A DNA stretch of 64,000 nucleotides, from contig UCJD01000020.1 in assembly GCA_900472605.1 (NCBI GenBank), positions 228,804-292,803 of the forward strand, in the 5' to 3' direction. Shown here one piece after another: positions 17,460 to 26,973 of the stretch; positions within the stretch are counted from its first letter, which is position 1, and the number at the start of each line of letters is the position of its first letter. The position numbers were made by a program, and so were the translations under genes. Source of the stretch: Hyphomicrobiales bacterium (GTDB lineage: Bacteria > Pseudomonadota > Alphaproteobacteria > Rhizobiales > Rhizobiaceae). The notes beneath the pieces were generated by a model. It searched no databases and was not told where the DNA came from. It saw only the letters and a list, made by a program, of their open reading frames with translations.

Positions 17460-18239
17460 TTACTGCCGGAAGTCCGAACCTTCCCTGTCCAGCTGGCGCA
17501 GGAAAGCCGGCCACTCCCGTTCGCCGGCAATAAGAATGTCGCCCTTGCTCTCCCAGAACTGGCGTGCCGCCTTTTCGCAAACGTCGTGCGGCGGGATGAC
17601 GAGCTCGGCGCCGGACGCGGTCGCAGCCTGGAGATCGAGCTGGATGCGCGCGGCGCGCTCGAAGTAGTAGAGCAGCATGAAAGCTTCGCCCGGCGTGCGC
17701 CCGATGGTGAGGATGCCGTGGTTGCGCATCAGCATCACCTTGTTGTCTCCAAGGTGATTAATGATGCGCTCCTGTTCCGCCAGATCGATGGCGACGCCTT
17801 CATACGCGTGGAAAGCTTGGCGTTGATAGAAGCGCATGGCGAATTGGCTGAGCGGCAGCAGTCCGTCCTTCTGGCACGATACCGCGACGCTGGAATCGGA
17901 ATGCGTATGCAGCACGCAGACGGCATCATGGCTCGATTTGTGCAACGCGCCGTGAATGACGAAGGCGGCCTTGTTGACCGTGTAGGGCGTGTCATCGAGC
18001 TTGTTGCCCTCAATGTCGATCTTCACCAGGCTCGACGCAGTGATCTCCTCGAAGAGGAAGCCGTATGGGTTCAGAAGGAACTGGTCCTCGTGGCCGGGAA
18101 CACGCATCGAGATGTGATTATAGATCAGATCGTCCATGCCGAGGCGGGCAACCATGCGGTAGCAGGCGGCGAGATCGACGCGCGCCTTCCATTCGTCTTC
18201 GGCGATATGGGCCGGTCGACCCGAATAATGGTCAGTCAT
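17460..18239 (-). CDS. Class II aldolase/adducin-domain protein
   Basis: The 259-residue protein carries the class II aldolase zinc site: HISMRVPG (about residue 46), HGALHKSSHD, LHTHSDSSVAVSC and the later MRNHGILTIG. Family members split or epimerise sugar phosphates, decarboxylate, or do other divalent-metal chemistry; the adducin-like branch is poorly assigned. I prefer the ATG at 18239 because AGGA lies 10 bp upstream, although the frame extends to an ATG at 18254. It sits between the ABC ATPase and the binding-protein gene, an unusual place that ties it to the imported substrate. Confidence 0.85.
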   Translation of the reverse strand: MTDHYSGRPAHIAEDEWKARVDLAACYRMVARLGMDDLIYNHISMRVPGHEDQFLLNPYGFLFEEITASSLVKIDIEGNKLDDTPYTVNKAAFVIHGALHKSSHDAVCVLHTHSDSSVAVSCQKDGLLPLSQFAMRFYQRQAFHAYEGVAIDLAEQERIINHLGDNKVMLMRNHGILTIGRTPGEAFMLLYYFERAARIQLDLQAATASGAELVIPPHDVCEKAARQFWESKGDILIAGEREWPAFLRQLDREGSDFRQ

Positions 18240-18277
18240 AATCTGTTTCCTCATGCTTCAATCAGTGTGCGGTGAAA

Positions 18278-19213
<936 letters not shown>

Positions 19214-19382
19214 AAGGCCACTCCTGTCACGTATGCAAATATCGTTCGAAGAAATACAAGCAAGCACTATGCCAGATGCGAGCGCCTATGTTTTTCGGCG
19301 TGAAAAGCGATCTTCGCTGCCGTTGACTGCCTCGGGGGCATGGAAAGGAAGCTCAATAATTCCAATGTTATACAAAACTGCC

Positions 19383-19394
19383 ATATTCGAATAC
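19383..19394. promoter_or_regulatory. Candidate GntR-type operator upstream of the NMT1-type ABC operon
   Basis: ATATTCGAATAC matches 10 of 12 positions with GTATACGAATAC found in the divergent region at 25748-25759. Its core TATTCGAATA is a perfect palindrome. It lies 170 bp before the ABC ATPase start. The match to a specific regulator is inference. Confidence 0.4.
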
Positions 19395-19509
19395 ATATTT
19401 TGATTATTCGAGTTCGAAAGACGCCATTTAATGTGCACGTGGTGGGCATTTTTTAGCCATCAGCCAGCAGCGTAAGAATTATGTCTCGTTCGAGGCAAGG
19501 GACGAGTAC

Positions 19510-19543
19510 AAAAGGCCGGGAACGACGTCGCTCCCGGCCTTTT
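19510..19543 (-). terminator. Rho-independent terminator after the nucleoside hydrolase gene
   Basis: AAAAGGCCGGGA (19510-19521) pairs perfectly with TCCCGGCCTTTT (19532-19543) around a 10-nt loop. Read on the minus strand, it starts 26 bp after the stop of the nucleoside hydrolase gene and ends in TTTT. It separates the 19569-25551 operon from the downstream ABC operon. Confidence 0.9.
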
Positions 19544-19568
19544 GAAAACGCACGTAGAAGATTTAGGC

Positions 19569-20507
19569 CTACGAAAGCGCCTGCTTCATCATCTTGAAGA
19601 AGCCGTCGTTCGATGCCTTTTCGACAACGCGGGCGTTGACCTTGAACTCCGGCCAGCGGTTGCCGAGAACCGGCGGATGAACGGCCGAGAAGCCCCTGGT
19701 GATTTCGCCCGATGTTTCAATTCGGACAACCGCATCCCGGGCACTCTCGATCAGATCGGAATTGAGCGCCATGGCGCAGGTCAGCGAGTCCGGATGCGTG
19801 CTGATCGGGCGGCCGTAGCGCGCCTCCGCCGTCTGCCTCGGCACGGCCGAGACCTTGCGGTAGAACTCCGAAAGCGGTGTGTTCATCGCGAAGATTTCGT
19901 TCAGCTGGTCCGCTTCGAACAGGCTGGAGCGCATGGTGAGCGTCCAGGTCGAGAGCGTGATGTTGAAGCCCGCCTCGAAGACGATCTTCGCCGCTTCCGG
20001 ATCGATGAAGAAATTATACTCCGCGCAAGGCGTGATGTTGCCGACCGAGTTGTCGGTGCCACCCATGATCCAGAGATGACGAACCGCCTTGGCGATGCGC
20101 GGCTCCTTCATCACCGCGAGCGCGATGTTGGTCAGCGGCGCCTGGGCGAGGATGTCGATCTCGCCAGGTTCTGCCATCACCTTCTCGATGATCGCGTCGA
20201 CGGCATGCATCGTCTCGGGCCGCTGGCGGGCGATCGGCAGGTTGGCGCCGCTCATCCCGTCATTACCGTGCATGGTGGAGGCTTCCCACGGCTTGACCAT
20301 CGGACGGCGTGCGCCGCAGTAAACCGGAACCTTGCCGGAGAAACCGGCGGCCTCGATGGTCGCCAGCGCATTTTCCACTTGCTGGTCGAAGGGCACGTTG
20401 CCGACGCAGACGGTCACCGCCTCCAGCGTCGACCCAGGCGTCTTCATGGCGAGCAGCAGGGAATAGGTGTCATCCCCTGCAGTATCCGTATCGATGATCA
20501 GCCGCAT
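19569..20507 (-). CDS. Nucleoside hydrolase (inosine/uridine-preferring family)
   Basis: The product has 312 residues with the calcium-binding N-terminal cluster of N-ribohydrolases in variant form: DTDTAGDD (residues 6-13) instead of DTDPGxDD, keeping all four aspartates. MHGNDGMSG and DILAQAPLTNIALA also match the family. Near the C-terminus the usual H-D-P-L/V appears as HPDSLTCA, so the active-site histidine may be shifted or lost. The enzyme would cleave an N-glycosidic bond to free a base and a sugar. It is the last gene of its operon and overlaps the bicupin gene by one base. Confidence 0.88.
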   Translation of the reverse strand: MRLIIDTDTAGDDTYSLLLAMKTPGSTLEAVTVCVGNVPFDQQVENALATIEAAGFSGKVPVYCGARRPMVKPWEASTMHGNDGMSGANLPIARQRPETMHAVDAIIEKVMAEPGEIDILAQAPLTNIALAVMKEPRIAKAVRHLWIMGGTDNSVGNITPCAEYNFFIDPEAAKIVFEAGFNITLSTWTLTMRSSLFEADQLNEIFAMNTPLSEFYRKVSAVPRQTAEARYGRPISTHPDSLTCAMALNSDLIESARDAVVRIETSGEITRGFSAVHPPVLGNRWPEFKVNARVVEKASNDGFFKMMKQALS

Positions 20508-21439
20508 CAGTAGAACTCAAAGCCCATGGTGCGGGCATGATAGTAGAGCCCGCCGTCCTGCACGATCAGAAATTCGGCGCGTGTGTTGCCGTCATTGTGG
20601 TGGCTGTGCTTGGCGGCAGCAGGCGTCACCAGCGTTGCCCAGGGCGACCAGTCGCATTTCTCTTCGGCAACCATGGAATAGGCGGGATCGCCGGCAACGA
20701 CCAGCGTGATGGCGGCCGAATTGTGCTTGTGCGGCGGCTGCGCACTCTTCGGCTTCAGCGTGTTCAGCGACAGTGTCATGGTCGGCGTGATGTTGCGGGC
20801 GGCTTCGGTCTTCTCGGCAGAAAAGATCAGCGCGTGACCCGATGTCGAGGCATTGGCGTTCGAGCTGTAGACCACATCCAGCTGATGCGTGATTTCATCG
20901 GCCGGATAGTGCACGAACTCGACGGCCGCTTCCTTGCCGGTGACCGGAGAGGAGGTATCGAACTTGAGCTGCGGATCGTTGCCGACCGCCCAGAAGACGC
21001 AATCGTCCTTCGCAGTGATCGCGGACGCGATGCCACCCGGCAGAAGGAAGACATCGCCCTTGCCGAGCGTCGCCTTCTCGTCACCGACGACGAGGCCGGA
21101 GCTGCCCTTGATGACGTACCAGATCGACGCCGTGTTCACGAGCGTCGTATCCAGCGTTTCGCCAGCCTTGACCACGGCATAGCGCGCCAGCATCAGCGGC
21201 GTCGTCGCGGCGAAGGCGCACTCCATCCTGGCCGACTGGTCGCAGTTGATGAAACCGGTCTTTTCCATTTTCATCGCCTGGGCGGGTTCGTCCACGAAGA
21301 TGTGTCCCGGCACTGGGGGAAGCTTAATGTTGAAGGCATTGCCGGAATTGAAGTAGCGGCTGCGCGCCTCGGCCGCGTTGGCTGGCTCGCGCGGCAGTTG
21401 GACCGGCATTTCGGCCATGTCGTTGGCTGTGCTCATCAT
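20507..21439 (-). CDS. Bicupin protein of unknown function
   Basis: The 310-residue protein has two cupin barrels: the first around ARYAVVKAGETLDTT...GDVFLLPGG (about 83-135), the second around SAQPPHKHNSAAITLVVAGDPAY (about 232-255), with HSHHNDG near residue 280. The second barrel holds a clear cluster of His residues able to bind a metal; the first has few. Bicupins include gentisate 1,2-dioxygenases and (S)-ureidoglycine aminohydrolase. The M20 amidohydrolase next to it makes a ureide-type role thinkable, but sequence alone does not decide. It overlaps both neighbours, by 1 and 4 bp. Confidence 0.75.
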   Translation of the reverse strand: MMSTANDMAEMPVQLPREPANAAEARSRYFNSGNAFNIKLPPVPGHIFVDEPAQAMKMEKTGFINCDQSARMECAFAATTPLMLARYAVVKAGETLDTTLVNTASIWYVIKGSSGLVVGDEKATLGKGDVFLLPGGIASAITAKDDCVFWAVGNDPQLKFDTSSPVTGKEAAVEFVHYPADEITHQLDVVYSSNANASTSGHALIFSAEKTEAARNITPTMTLSLNTLKPKSAQPPHKHNSAAITLVVAGDPAYSMVAEEKCDWSPWATLVTPAAAKHSHHNDGNTRAEFLIVQDGGLYYHARTMGFEFY

Positions 21440-22689
21440 GCATCTCCTTGGTTGAACGAAACACCCGCTTCCTCAAGAAGCAGATCGAGAAGAACGGTCG
21501 CGCCGGCGGCGACATGATCCGGCTCGGACCATTCGTCCGGATGGTGGCTGATGCCGCCCCGGCAGGGAATGAAGATCATGGCCGAGCGCGTCAGCGGCGC
21601 CATTTGCCGCGCATCGTGTCCGGCGGCGGAAAGAACCTCAAGGCGCGAAAGACCATGCCGGTCCGCCGAGTTGCGGATCGCCTGTTTGAGTCCCTCGTCG
21701 AAGCCATTGGAGGGCGCATCGACGAGGCGGCGGATTTCAACCTGGCATGCACCAGCCTCCGCAAGCGCGATGTCCTCGAGACGGGCGCCGCAGGCTTCCA
21801 GCACGGTGTTTTCGGGATGACGCAGATCGATGCGGAAGGTGACCTTGGCCGGTACGACCGACGGCGCATTGGGCTCGACCACGACACGGCCGATGGTGAA
21901 CTTGATCAATTCCTCGCCGGCCATCGCGTCGTGCATCAGCGTCGCCATGCGCGCGAAAGCCTGAACAGCATCCTGGCGGCGGCTCATCGGCTCGGTACCG
22001 GCGTGGGCCTCGCGGCCTGTGATCGTGATGTCGTAGGTCTTCTTGCCCTGAATGCCGGAGACAACACCGATGACGGCGGCTTCTGTTTCCAGCACATCCG
22101 CCTGTTCGATATGTGGTTCGATGTAGGCGTGAACGGGGAAGCCAAGGCCACGACGCGGCAATTCGGGATACGCCGCATGCAGCGCGCCGAGTGCCTCACC
22201 GACGCTGACGCCATCGGCGTCGCGCACCGCTGTCACTTCTTCGAGCGTGCGCAGGCCGGCGAAGAGCTCGGAGCCCATCATGCCGGGAGCGAAGCGGCTA
22301 CCCTCTTCGTTCATCCAGCCGACGACCGTGATCGAACGCTCCGGCGTCACACCTGCTTCGGCAATTGCCGTCACGGCCTCCAGGGCAGCCAGCACGCCAA
22401 AAGCCCCATCAAAAAGACCGCCTGTCGGCTGGCTGTCGACGTGACTGCCAGTGACGACAGGCGCCAGTTGGGGAAGTAGACCTTTGAGCGTGAGAAAGAG
22501 ATTGCCGGCCGGATCGGTGGACGCTTCGAGGCCGGCCTCAGCGCCCCATGCTATGATCCGCCGCCAGGCCGCGATCTCCTCGCTTGAGAGCGCCTGTCGG
22601 TTGACGCCGCCGCCGCGCAGCGCGCCATCCTCGCCGAGCGCCATCAGGCGGGTCCAGAGCCGGTCGGGAGAGATTGCTGGCCGCGCCAT
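21436..22689 (-). CDS. M20-family Zn-dependent amidohydrolase (N-carbamoyl-amino-acid hydrolase / allantoate amidohydrolase-like)
   Basis: The 417-residue protein is a binuclear-metal amidohydrolase. Key blocks are TGSHVDSQPTGGLFDGAFG, MNEEGSRFAPGMMGS, AYIEPHIEQ, GREAHAGTEPM, SAAGHDARQM and CRGGISHHPDEW, as in the hydantoinase/carbamoylase subfamily. These enzymes remove a carbamoyl or ureido group, releasing ammonia and CO2. The ATG at 22689 places the start right after the upstream hydrolase stop; the frame's extension to 22899 lies inside that gene. Which carbamoyl compound is used is unknown. Confidence 0.88.
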   Translation of the reverse strand: MARPAISPDRLWTRLMALGEDGALRGGGVNRQALSSEEIAAWRRIIAWGAEAGLEASTDPAGNLFLTLKGLLPQLAPVVTGSHVDSQPTGGLFDGAFGVLAALEAVTAIAEAGVTPERSITVVGWMNEEGSRFAPGMMGSELFAGLRTLEEVTAVRDADGVSVGEALGALHAAYPELPRRGLGFPVHAYIEPHIEQADVLETEAAVIGVVSGIQGKKTYDITITGREAHAGTEPMSRRQDAVQAFARMATLMHDAMAGEELIKFTIGRVVVEPNAPSVVPAKVTFRIDLRHPENTVLEACGARLEDIALAEAGACQVEIRRLVDAPSNGFDEGLKQAIRNSADRHGLSRLEVLSAAGHDARQMAPLTRSAMIFIPCRGGISHHPDEWSEPDHVAAGATVLLDLLLEEAGVSFNQGDA

Positions 22690-22694
22690 GTCGC

Positions 22695-23573
22695 TTACTC
22701 CGTCCGCATGACCTGACCGGGATCGGCGCGCGGATCGCGCACTGTCCAGGCGCCCTGCTCGACCTGGGCTATGAAATCGGAAACGAGGGAGTTGAACAGC
22801 GCCGGCTCTTCGAGGTTCAGCGTATGACCGGTCTTCGGGAAGATCGCGAGACCTGCGGCCGGGAGCATTTTCTTCAGGTAGATCGACGGCTGCAGGCAAT
22901 GGTCGTCCTCATCGCCGGTCATGACCAGCGTCGGCACCATCATCGCCTTCAACTGCTCTTCGAGATCCCAGAAGGACGGGCGACGGCACTGAACGCCACG
23001 CATGGTGTTGGCAGCGCCGACGGCGGAATGATGCGACAGGCGCTCGGCGAAGGCTGCCCAACCGCGCGGATCCTTGTTCTGGAACTGCACACGGCTGGCG
23101 CCGAGCGAATAGATCTTCGAGAAGCCGGCAGGATCCTTCTCGAAATTGTCGGCGACCTTCAGCGAGGTATTGCGGAAGTAATCGGCCGTTTCCCGCTCCG
23201 TGCCGTAACCGGCGCCGGCGACCGTCAGCGACAGGGCGCGCTCCGGCGTGCGAAGGCCGAAATGCAGGGTGGCGAAGCCCCCCATCGACAGGCCGACGAT
23301 ATGCGCCTTTTCGATGCCGAGCGCATCAAGGACCGCGACCGCATCGTCGGCGGCGTTGGCCTGCGAATACATCTCCATATCCGCGGGGATATCCGACGGC
23401 GCATATCCGCGAGCCGCGTAGGTGATGCAGCGGTGACGACGGGCAAAGAAGCTCATCTGCGGTTCCCAGGCGTCGTAGTTGCCGCCGAACTCGTGGATGA
23501 ACAGGATCGGCGTTCCGCTCTCTCCCGCCGTCTCGTAGTAAAGCTTCGTTCCATCCTTGGCGGTCGCGTACAT
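22695..23573 (-). CDS. Alpha/beta-fold hydrolase, 292 aa
   Basis: This is a cytoplasmic alpha/beta hydrolase with oxyanion segment FIHEFGGNYDAW, nucleophile elbow GLSMGG, an acidic residue in VMTGDEDDHC and catalytic histidine in KTGHTLNLEEP. The HEFGG in place of the usual HGxGG is uncommon. It resembles carbon-carbon or amide hydrolases of aromatic and heterocycle catabolism. The ATG at 23573 is preceded by AGAGG. It sits between the aminotransferase and the M20 hydrolase genes in a six-gene operon. Confidence 0.85.
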   Translation of the reverse strand: MYATAKDGTKLYYETAGESGTPILFIHEFGGNYDAWEPQMSFFARRHRCITYAARGYAPSDIPADMEMYSQANAADDAVAVLDALGIEKAHIVGLSMGGFATLHFGLRTPERALSLTVAGAGYGTERETADYFRNTSLKVADNFEKDPAGFSKIYSLGASRVQFQNKDPRGWAAFAERLSHHSAVGAANTMRGVQCRRPSFWDLEEQLKAMMVPTLVMTGDEDDHCLQPSIYLKKMLPAAGLAIFPKTGHTLNLEEPALFNSLVSDFIAQVEQGAWTVRDPRADPGQVMRTE

Positions 23574-23616
23574 GTGAAAGCCTCTTTGCCTCGTGTCGTC
23601 GATGGGTATGCCGGCC

Positions 23617-24753
23617 CTAGAAAAGGGCCGGTACGTCGTTGAGCGTGCGCGCCGTCTCGATGTAGCGCGGCAGGCCTTCGCAGAAACGTTCGGCCCAGGC
23701 CGATGGCACCGAGGTCGAGACCTTGATGAAGCGATCACCGAAGGCGGCCGTGTGGTAGCGTCCCTGGCGGATCATCACGCCTTCGCGGCGGGCCGCCTCG
23801 ACGATAGCCTCGGGCGAAACGCCGGTGGAGATGGTCTCGAGGACCAGGAAGTTGCCGTGGGACACCGGGATCGGAACCGAAAGGCCGGTAGCCTTCGCGG
23901 CCTTGATGATCATCGCCTTGTTGGCGCTGTCGATGCGGCGCACGTCCTTCATCCATTCCGGCTTGACCGACAGGCCGGCCATCGCGGCGCGCTGGGCGAC
24001 GACCGATGCGCCAAGCACCGAGGTGGAGGCTGCCGAGAACTCGTCGACCAGCTTCGGCTCGGCAACGAGCGCGCCGATGCGCATGCCGGCAAGACCGAGC
24101 CACTTGGAGAACGACAGCGAAACCACCGTTCCCTCGGGCGCGACCTGCAGCACCGGTGTATGGCCGTCGGCGAAGTCGCGATAGGTGCAATCGTGGATCA
24201 GGAGTGCGCCGACCGAACGGGCGATTTCGGCAAAGGCTTCGATCTCCTCGCGGTCATAGCGGATGCCGAGCGGATTGTTCGGATCGACGATGTAGATGAT
24301 CGCGCAACGCTCATCGACATTGGCGCGCAGCGCCTCCGGCGTCAGCTTGTAGTTGACCGAGGCATCGTAAATCGGGATCTGGACCACTTCGGCGCCCGCC
24401 TGTTCGGCGAACATGCACGGCCACTTCCACGTCGGATCGGTCGTGACGAGCGTGGTGCCCGGCTTCGCGCGCGCCTTGCAGATCATGGCGAGCGCGTTGA
24501 CGCCGCCTTCGGTGACGAGCGCCTCGGCAGACGTTCCGGCCACACCGAGATCGGCGACGATCGCGCTGCGCAGCGCCTCGAAGCCCATCGGCGGAGCATA
24601 GGCATTGAACTCGCCGGCCTCGACCGAGCGGATCATGGCTTCCGCGACTGCCGGATGGGCGGGCACGTGGTTGGTGTTCTGCCCCATCCATGCCAGGTCA
24701 GGCGTGGAGAACAGATCGTCGAAATAACGGTTGCGGATGCGAGCGTCAGCCAT
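23617..24753 (-). CDS. PLP-dependent aminotransferase, class I/II
   Basis: The 378-residue protein has the fold type I features AYAPPMGFEALRSAI (about 51-65), TEGGVNALA (cofactor phosphate region), VDPNNPLGIRYDREEI (the N-P-x-G block) and PLP lysine K217 in SFSKWLGLAGMRIG. The substrate is not evident. Set beside an SDR and a carbamoylase, it could transfer an amino group to or from a keto or aldehyde intermediate. It ends 43 bp upstream of the hydrolase start and begins 3 bp after the SDR stop. Confidence 0.88.
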   Translation of the reverse strand: MADARIRNRYFDDLFSTPDLAWMGQNTNHVPAHPAVAEAMIRSVEAGEFNAYAPPMGFEALRSAIVADLGVAGTSAEALVTEGGVNALAMICKARAKPGTTLVTTDPTWKWPCMFAEQAGAEVVQIPIYDASVNYKLTPEALRANVDERCAIIYIVDPNNPLGIRYDREEIEAFAEIARSVGALLIHDCTYRDFADGHTPVLQVAPEGTVVSLSFSKWLGLAGMRIGALVAEPKLVDEFSAASTSVLGASVVAQRAAMAGLSVKPEWMKDVRRIDSANKAMIIKAAKATGLSVPIPVSHGNFLVLETISTGVSPEAIVEAARREGVMIRQGRYHTAAFGDRFIKVSTSVPSAWAERFCEGLPRYIETARTLNDVPALF

Positions 24754-24756
24754 GGA

Positions 24757-25551
24757 TCAGATCACCGAACCGCGCGCGGCGATGCCGCCGTCGATGGTGA
24801 CGACCGTACCGCTGATGTAGGCGGCCTTGGGCGATGCCAGGAAGACGCAGAGATCGGCGACTTCCTCGGCGGTTGCCGGACGCTTGCCCGGATACTTTTC
24901 ATAGAGCTCTTCCCAGCGGCTCTCATCGCCCAGCATGTCGATGGCCTTGCGCTTCATGATCTTGAACATGCGCGGGGTGTCGACCGGACCGGGGTTGACG
25001 CCAACGACGCGGATACCCTCATCCATACTGCGGCCGCCGAGCGCTTTGGTGAAGCTCATCAGCGCGGCATTGCCGGTGGAGCCGGCGAAATAAGCGGCAT
25101 CCCAGTTCTCGCCGGAATTGCCGATGACGTTGATGATGACGCCACCTTTGCCCTCACCCTGGCCCTTACGGCGCTTCCAGAATTCGCGGGCCAGCGTGAT
25201 GTAGCCGAACACCTTGAGATCGAAGCCGCGGCGGATCGATTCGTCGGTGACATCCTCGATCGAACCGGCAGGGATATCGCCGGCGTTGTTCATGAGGATA
25301 TCGTAGTCGCCGCAAGCCTTGTCGAGCGCAACCATGGCCTCGGTCGTGCCAAGATCGGCTTCGTGCACGGTAACATTGACCGGATACTGCGCCAGCTCCT
25401 TCTTCAACTCCTCCATCGCCGCGCCGTTGCGGGCGGCGAGGTGAAGGTGACATCCTTCAGCGGCCAGCACCTTCGCGATGGCATGGCCGATGCCCTGCGA
25501 GGCTCCGGTGATCAACGCCGTCTTTCCAGCAAGATTAAGTTCCACCTGCAT
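24757..25551 (-). CDS. SDR-fold protein lacking the canonical active site
   Basis: The 264-residue protein has a normal cofactor motif TGASQGIGHAIA (about 15-26), NNAGDIPAG and the PGPVDTPR and TVVTIDGG ends. The catalytic triad is missing: where FabG-like enzymes have YSASKAAL it has GSTGNAAL, and the usual serine is a glycine or asparagine (VIGNSG). It may bind NAD(P) but cannot use the standard Tyr-Lys mechanism. A known but undefined SDR clade shares this pattern. It is the first gene of the minus-strand operon. Confidence 0.82.
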   Translation of the reverse strand: MQVELNLAGKTALITGASQGIGHAIAKVLAAEGCHLHLAARNGAAMEELKKELAQYPVNVTVHEADLGTTEAMVALDKACGDYDILMNNAGDIPAGSIEDVTDESIRRGFDLKVFGYITLAREFWKRRKGQGEGKGGVIINVIGNSGENWDAAYFAGSTGNAALMSFTKALGGRSMDEGIRVVGVNPGPVDTPRMFKIMKRKAIDMLGDESRWEELYEKYPGKRPATAEEVADLCVFLASPKAAYISGTVVTIDGGIAARGSVI

Positions 25552-25844
25552 CTCCTATGTGAATACATATTTCACCTTCTTGCATACGCCGATTTGCCAT
25601 CATGTCTATAGTGTTTTGACAATCAAATTGGAAATTTTTCCCACCAAAAGACATAATGGCGAACTATTTCGCACATTATGCAAATTTTTGGGGCATGAAG
25701 CTCATTTCATTGACAGTCACGCGTTTATTTTTCAAAAGGCAGTTTATGTATACGAATACCTATTGCACGAATACCGAAAAGGCATAATGTTGCTTTCTAG
25801 CCCTAGGGCATGGATGACCTCTGAAACGGACGGCTGGAATTCTC
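25552..25844. promoter_or_regulatory. Divergent AT-rich promoter region between two catabolic operons
   Basis: This 293-bp region separates the SDR-first operon (minus) from the CUT1 ABC operon (plus) and is strikingly AT-rich against its surroundings. It contains ATGT-GAAT-ACAT at 25557-25568 next to the SDR start, and the operator-like elements at 25748-25775. No gene is evident. Both operons should be controlled from here. Confidence 0.7.
25748..25775. promoter_or_regulatory. Candidate operator: GTATACGAATAC and a direct repeat
   Basis: GTAT-ACGA-ATAC (25748-25759) has inverted arms. The 9-mer ACGAATACC occurs at 25752-25760 and again at 25767-25775, 15 bp apart. GTATAC cores are typical of FCD-type GntR operators, and a regulator of this type is encoded at 30942-31709. 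The assignment is inference. Confidence 0.5.
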
Positions 25845-26927
<1,083 letters not shown>

Positions 26928-26973
26928 CGCGACCACCGCCTGCCCGACGACATAAAACCAAGGAGAACAGCTG

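Larger units (their letters stand above)
19214..19568. other. 355-bp AT-richer control region
   Basis: The region holds the promoter for the minus-strand ABC operon and the terminator of the preceding operon (19510-19543). It is clearly richer in A and T than its neighbours. The near-palindrome ATATTCGAATAC (19383-19394), a possible operator, is annotated separately. A further TTCGA-rich stretch lies at 19405-19419. I see no gene in it. Confidence 0.6.

Noticed and set aside
23593..25611. 672-codon open frame on the plus strand
   Set aside because: It is antisense to the aminotransferase and SDR genes, whose motifs are clear; the long open frame is an effect of high GC content.
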